Assembly: GCF_014648355.1 (NCBI RefSeq)
Contig: NZ_BMQY01000006.1
Coordinates: forward strand, 365,698-429,697
DNA length: 64,000 bases
Reading direction: 5' to 3'
DNA from: Couchioplanes azureus
GTDB taxonomy: Bacteria > Actinomycetota > Actinomycetes > Mycobacteriales > Micromonosporaceae
Part shown: in pieces, positions 60,836 to 64,000 of the stretch
How the letters are laid out: each line of letters starts with the position of its first letter
How positions within the stretch are numbered: the first letter of the stretch is position 1
The notes under the pieces: model-generated
What the model saw: the letters and a program-made list of their open reading frames with translations, nothing else
What the model was told of the DNA's origin: nothing
The model's database searches: none
Program-made: the position numbers and the translations under genes

Positions 60836-62380
60836 ATGGACGACCAGCACTGGACCGTGCGAGTCCCCGTGGGCTACCGCGTCGGACCGTGGCAGGTGAC
60901 GCAGGGACTGGCCAGCGGAAGCTGGAGCAGCGTCTATGCCGCGGTGCACGACCGGGCGACGGAGGGCCCGCGGCAGGCCGCGCTGAAGTTCCTGCCCACC
61001 GGCACGCTGACCCCGCGCCAGCTCTCCCATCTCGCCGCCATGACCGACCGGGAGCTCTCCGCGCACCGGCGGCTCGAGCATCCCCACGTGATCTCGGTGC
61101 TCGGCACCTATGTCGTCGACGACCCCGCCAGTCCCGACCTCGACGGCGCCACGGTGATCGCGATGGAGCGGGCCGAACGCTCCGTGGCCGAGGCGCTGGC
61201 CGGCGCCGAGCACGGCCTGCCCGAGGCGCCCCGGCTCATCGAGGAGATCTGCGCCGGCCTCGCCCACCTGCACGCCTCCGGGTGGGTGCACGGCGACCTC
61301 AAGCCGAGCAACATCCTGTTGATGGCCGACGGCTCGGTCCGGCTGGCCGACTTCGGGCTCTCCGCCGAGCTGAACGGCACGCACGCCTATCTGCCACCGG
61401 GCGGATCCGCCGATCACATGCCGCCGGAACGGTGGGCCGAGGGCATCACCCCCGACGGCACCCTCGTACGCCAGACCGCGGACATCTGGGCACTCGGCGT
61501 CACCGCCTGTCAGCTTCTCTCCGGCCGCCTGCCGTTCCCCGGCGTGACATCCCGCGCCCGCATGGCGGCGGCCTCCGCCTACGCCGAAGGGCGCGGCAAT
61601 CTCACGCTGCCGGCGACCATCCCTCCACAGTGGCAGCGGTTCATCGCCGACTGCCTGGCTCCCGACCATGCCGGCCGCGCCGCGCACACCGCCGCGGAGC
61701 TGCTGAGCAGGGCGCGCGCCGCGGCCGGAGCGGATTCGCGGACCGCCGCCTCCCGGAGCGTCCTGCGGCGTTTCGTCCGCAACCGGCGGGCGGTCGGCGC
61801 GGTGGGCTCCCTCGCGCTCGCCTCGTGCATCGCCTCGCTGGCGGTCTGGCAGCCCTGGGAGGCAAGCGCCGACGCGGAGGAGAAGAGCGCGGCGGCCGGA
61901 TACGAGAAGTACTTCCGCACGGACTCGGACATCCCCCGCCAGTACTACGACCTCATCGTGACGGCCGGGACGAAGTGCCCGAACTATCCCGTCGTGACGC
62001 CGTACCTGGTGGCCGCCATGCTCAAGACGGAGAGCAACTTCGATCCGAATCTGAGCGACAAAGACAAGGACGAGTACGGCATCGCCCGGTGGACGCCGAG
62101 CGTCCTGCAGTATTACCTGCCGCCGGACCAGCGGACGAGGGAGCCGAAACCACCGTTCCCGCCCGAGGTCTCCATTCCGCACGTGGGCGACTTCCTGTGC
62201 AGGTTCGCGCCCGAGCTGCGCGACGTGCCGGGAGACCCGAGGATCAACCTGGTCGCGGCCTGGCGTACGTCCGCCGACGTGGTCCGCGAAGCCAACGGCG
62301 TGCCCGACCGGCCGGCCCTCGAGGAGTACATGCCGAGGCTGCGGGCCAACCTCGACGCCTACCAGCCGAAGACGTCCTGA
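60836..62380 (+). CDS. Membrane Ser/Thr protein kinase fused to a lytic-transglycosylase-like domain
   Basis: 514 residues. Kinase domain about 14-290: Gly loop GLASGSWSSVYAAV, Lys in AALKFL, catalytic loop HGDLKPSNILL (G replaces R of HRD), DFG in LADFGLSAEL, PPERW and DIWALGVTA. A membrane helix at about 320-340 (VGSLALASCIASLAVW) is followed by an extracytoplasmic part about 360-500: YLVAAMLKTESNFDPNLSD and EYGIARWTP match the SLT-type lytic transglycosylase fold with its catalytic Glu. The combination suggests sensing or cleaving peptidoglycan. ATG with GAGGAGG upstream. Confidence 0.85.
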   Translation: MDDQHWTVRVPVGYRVGPWQVTQGLASGSWSSVYAAVHDRATEGPRQAALKFLPTGTLTPRQLSHLAAMTDRELSAHRRLEHPHVISVLGTYVVDDPASPDLDGATVIAMERAERSVAEALAGAEHGLPEAPRLIEEICAGLAHLHASGWVHGDLKPSNILLMADGSVRLADFGLSAELNGTHAYLPPGGSADHMPPERWAEGITPDGTLVRQTADIWALGVTACQLLSGRLPFPGVTSRARMAAASAYAEGRGNLTLPATIPPQWQRFIADCLAPDHAGRAAHTAAELLSRARAAAGADSRTAASRSVLRRFVRNRRAVGAVGSLALASCIASLAVWQPWEASADAEEKSAAAGYEKYFRTDSDIPRQYYDLIVTAGTKCPNYPVVTPYLVAAMLKTESNFDPNLSDKDKDEYGIARWTPSVLQYYLPPDQRTREPKPPFPPEVSIPHVGDFLCRFAPELRDVPGDPRINLVAAWRTSADVVREANGVPDRPALEEYMPRLRANLDAYQPKTS

Positions 62381-62393
62381 CCGCCCGCGCTCG

Positions 62394-63191
62394 TCAGCGG
62401 GGCAGCAGGCTCAGGTGTTCCTCGCGTACCAGGTCGAACTGCAGAGCCAGGGAGATCAACGCCGCCCGCTGCCAGTCCGCCTTCGACCCGTCGCCGCCGT
62501 CGGCGGCGGGTTTCGGCGTCTTCACCCGCAGCTTGGAGCGGGCAAGGTAGTCGATGTGGAAGTTCACCGCCGATCTCGTGAGACCCGAGGTGCCACCGAG
62601 GCGGTCGAGGATCTCCGGAACGGTACGGATCACCGGCGACGAGGGGTCACGCAGCCGCGGCTCGCACAGGGCCACCAGCACCAGGAAGTACTTCGCCGTC
62701 TCGTCCAGGGGGAACGCCATCCGGGTGGCATCGGCCGTGCCGTCGGGACGCTCGTGGTGATCGGCGTAGAGATGCTGCGACGCGAACACGTAGAACGAGC
62801 ACGAGTCCTGCAGGCCCGGCAGGAACACCTGGGAGAACTCGAACGGCACCGGCATGTCGAGGCGCCGGGGGGCGAGCTTCACGAACTCCCCGCCTCCCTC
62901 GGGGTTCCTGATCACGTACGTGTTGCGACGGCTGAGGTTGCTGATCAGCCAGTGATCCTCGACCGCGGTGATCGCGCCGGCGAGCCGGGACACCCCCGCG
63001 TCCGGCAGCGGGAGATCGACCGGCAGCTCGGCGGTGCCCCGGCCGAACGTCGCGCTGTCGCCGGGGGCCAGGTTGACGATCGTGGGCGGCTCACCGGCGC
63101 CCTGGATGACGATGCCCCGCCAGTCGACCCGGTCACCCGCCGGCGAGGCCCCCGGGAAGGACGGGCCGCCGCCGGCTCCATCGGTTGCCAC
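62394..63191 (-). CDS. FHA-domain protein
   Basis: 265 residues. FHA domain about 30-115: SATFGRGTAELPVDLPLPDA, GVSRLAGAITAVEDHWLISN, LSRRNTYVI, with Arg, Ser and Asn of the phosphothreonine pocket. The C-terminal about 110 residues look like a winged-helix domain (TVPEILDRLGGTSGLTRSAV). Convergent with the kinase gene (14-bp gap), it is a probable phospho-reader of that kinase. GTG start. Confidence 0.85.
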   Translation of the reverse strand: MATDGAGGGPSFPGASPAGDRVDWRGIVIQGAGEPPTIVNLAPGDSATFGRGTAELPVDLPLPDAGVSRLAGAITAVEDHWLISNLSRRNTYVIRNPEGGGEFVKLAPRRLDMPVPFEFSQVFLPGLQDSCSFYVFASQHLYADHHERPDGTADATRMAFPLDETAKYFLVLVALCEPRLRDPSSPVIRTVPEILDRLGGTSGLTRSAVNFHIDYLARSKLRVKTPKPAADGGDGSKADWQRAALISLALQFDLVREEHLSLLPR

Positions 63192-63229
63192 CGGCCCATT
63201 GTCGCAGGGTTACGCCGGTTGGCGAGGTG

Positions 63230-64000
63230 TCATGCCGCGACGTCACTCCGCACGGCGGTGTCGGCCGGCGGCTCGGGCTGCCGGGTGTGCAGCCCCCACC
63301 CGACGACCCTCGCGCTGACCAGGCCCACCACGACGAACATGGCGCCCAGGCCCAGCCACCCGGGTACGCCCCAGCCGATCACCAGCGCGGTGAGCAGCGG
63401 CGGCGCGACCATGTTGCCGATCTGCCGGCCGGTCTGGTGCACGGCCTGGTACTGCCCGTGCGCCCAGTCCCGGGCCAGGTCGAAGACCACCACGAACGAG
63501 GCGCCGGCGAGCATCAGCTCCCCTACGACGTGCACCGCGGCGGCCGCCACGCTGAGCACGGCGACCGCCCAGACCGGCGCGTCCCCGGTCGACGCGAAGA
63601 GCACACAGGAGAGCGCGAGCAGCATCGCGGCGCGGCGGATCGCCGGGGGCGCGGCGGCGGCGGTGTGCATGCCGCGTGCGGCCCACACCTGCAGCGTCAC
63701 GCAGCCGATGGTGTTCACCAGCAGCACCACGGAGACGAGAGCGGCCGGCGCCTCGGTGTGAGCGACGAGCCACAGCGGCAGCGCCAGGCTGAGCATCGCG
63801 TTGTACAGGGCGGCGACGAAGCCGTCGAGCACCGCGAAGGCGAGGAACGGGCGGTCGCGCAGCGCCACCAGCCGGGGCCCTCCGGCCGGTGCCCGCACCG
63901 CGGCCACCGCGCCGGCCCGGCTCACGACCAGCGCCGCCGCCAGGCTGGTCACCGCGTTGCCGGCCAGCAGGGCCAGGTAGGCGCCGCGGGTGTCCAGCAG
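63230..64000 (-). CDS. MFS transporter (C-terminal part)
   Basis: 257 codons visible; the frame is open to the right edge, so the N-terminal half is outside the window. Seven to eight membrane helices of an MFS antiporter are seen, with ARDWAHGQYQAVHQTGRQIG as a loop of the MFS type. Substrate unknown. Any GTG in this stretch (e.g. 63952) is internal. Confidence 0.82.
   Translation of the reverse strand: MLDTRGAYLALLAGNAVTSLAAALVVSRAGAVAAVRAPAGGPRLVALRDRPFLAFAVLDGFVAALYNAMLSLALPLWLVAHTEAPAALVSVVLLVNTIGCVTLQVWAARGMHTAAAAPPAIRRAAMLLALSCVLFASTGDAPVWAVAVLSVAAAAVHVVGELMLAGASFVVVFDLARDWAHGQYQAVHQTGRQIGNMVAPPLLTALVIGWGVPGWLGLGAMFVVVGLVSARVVGWGLHTRQPEPPADTAVRSDVAA

Overview
The window is very GC-rich, strongly GC-biased at third codon positions, uses many GTG starts and is dense with genes. 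Together with a SAM-IV riboswitch, a Cys-rich leader peptide, a WhiB-free but sigma-B/F-like stress network, GAF-ANTAR proteins and an ESX-type secretion locus, this points to a filamentous actinomycete. A Micromonosporaceae (Actinoplanes-like) chromosome is the best guess; that is inference, not proven by a marker gene. Both window ends cut a gene (an HxlR regulator on the left, an MFS transporter on the right).

Layout. 0-8.2 kb: ordinary housekeeping/accessory genes: HxlR regulator and divergent thioesterase, a secreted beta-helix protein, a methyltransferase, a membrane protein coupled to a NarL-type two-component system, and a large secreted S33 (tripeptidyl) peptidase with a readable promoter and overlapping operator-like repeat. 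8.2-21.5 kb: a type VII secretion locus on the minus strand (EccC, a MinD-like ATPase, EccD, three accessory proteins) followed upstream by a second operon encoding three small WXG100-like proteins, a 728-residue toxin-like protein with a PD-(D/E)XK-type C-terminus, and its probable immunity protein. No EccB, EccE or mycosin gene is seen here. 21.6-25.2 kb: an orphan domain matching the C-terminus of class II ribonucleotide reductase, an unknown coiled-coil protein and DNA polymerase IV. 25.2-28.2 kb: tRNA-Lys(UUU) followed by the decayed remains of an integrative element (a frameshifted, internally deleted tyrosine recombinase) and other gene fragments, including a broken inositol-monophosphatase-like gene.

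28.3-48.6 kb is a stress and signalling island: a CYP152-type peroxygenase, an amidotransferase of the N-acetylglutaminylglutamine-amide type, a GCS2-type carboxylate-amine ligase, an M20 dipeptidase, a sigma-B/F-family sigma factor, a ferritin-like protein with a hemerythrin, six GAF (mostly GAF-ANTAR) proteins, three RsbW-like ATPases and two STAS-like proteins. Four promoters with the identical form GTTT-N15-GGGTA precede the amidotransferase, the ligase, the ferritin-like gene and the first GAF-ANTAR gene, so these appear to form one general-stress regulon, plausibly served by the sigma factor in their midst.

48.6-56.2 kb: LysR/DJ-1 divergent pair, a Tat-exported PhoD-like phosphatase, and a compact four-gene operon (a possible class I aminoacyl-tRNA-synthetase-like protein, an unknown, a P-loop kinase-like protein and a GH3-type acyl-amide synthetase) that may make an undescribed small amide. 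56.2-59 kb: a SAM-IV riboswitch followed by a Cys-rich leader peptide controls an amino-acid ABC transporter, probably for methionine or another sulfur amino acid. 59-64 kb: aldo/keto reductase, a lipoprotein, a membrane Ser/Thr kinase fused to a lytic-transglycosylase-like domain with a convergent FHA protein, and an MFS transporter.
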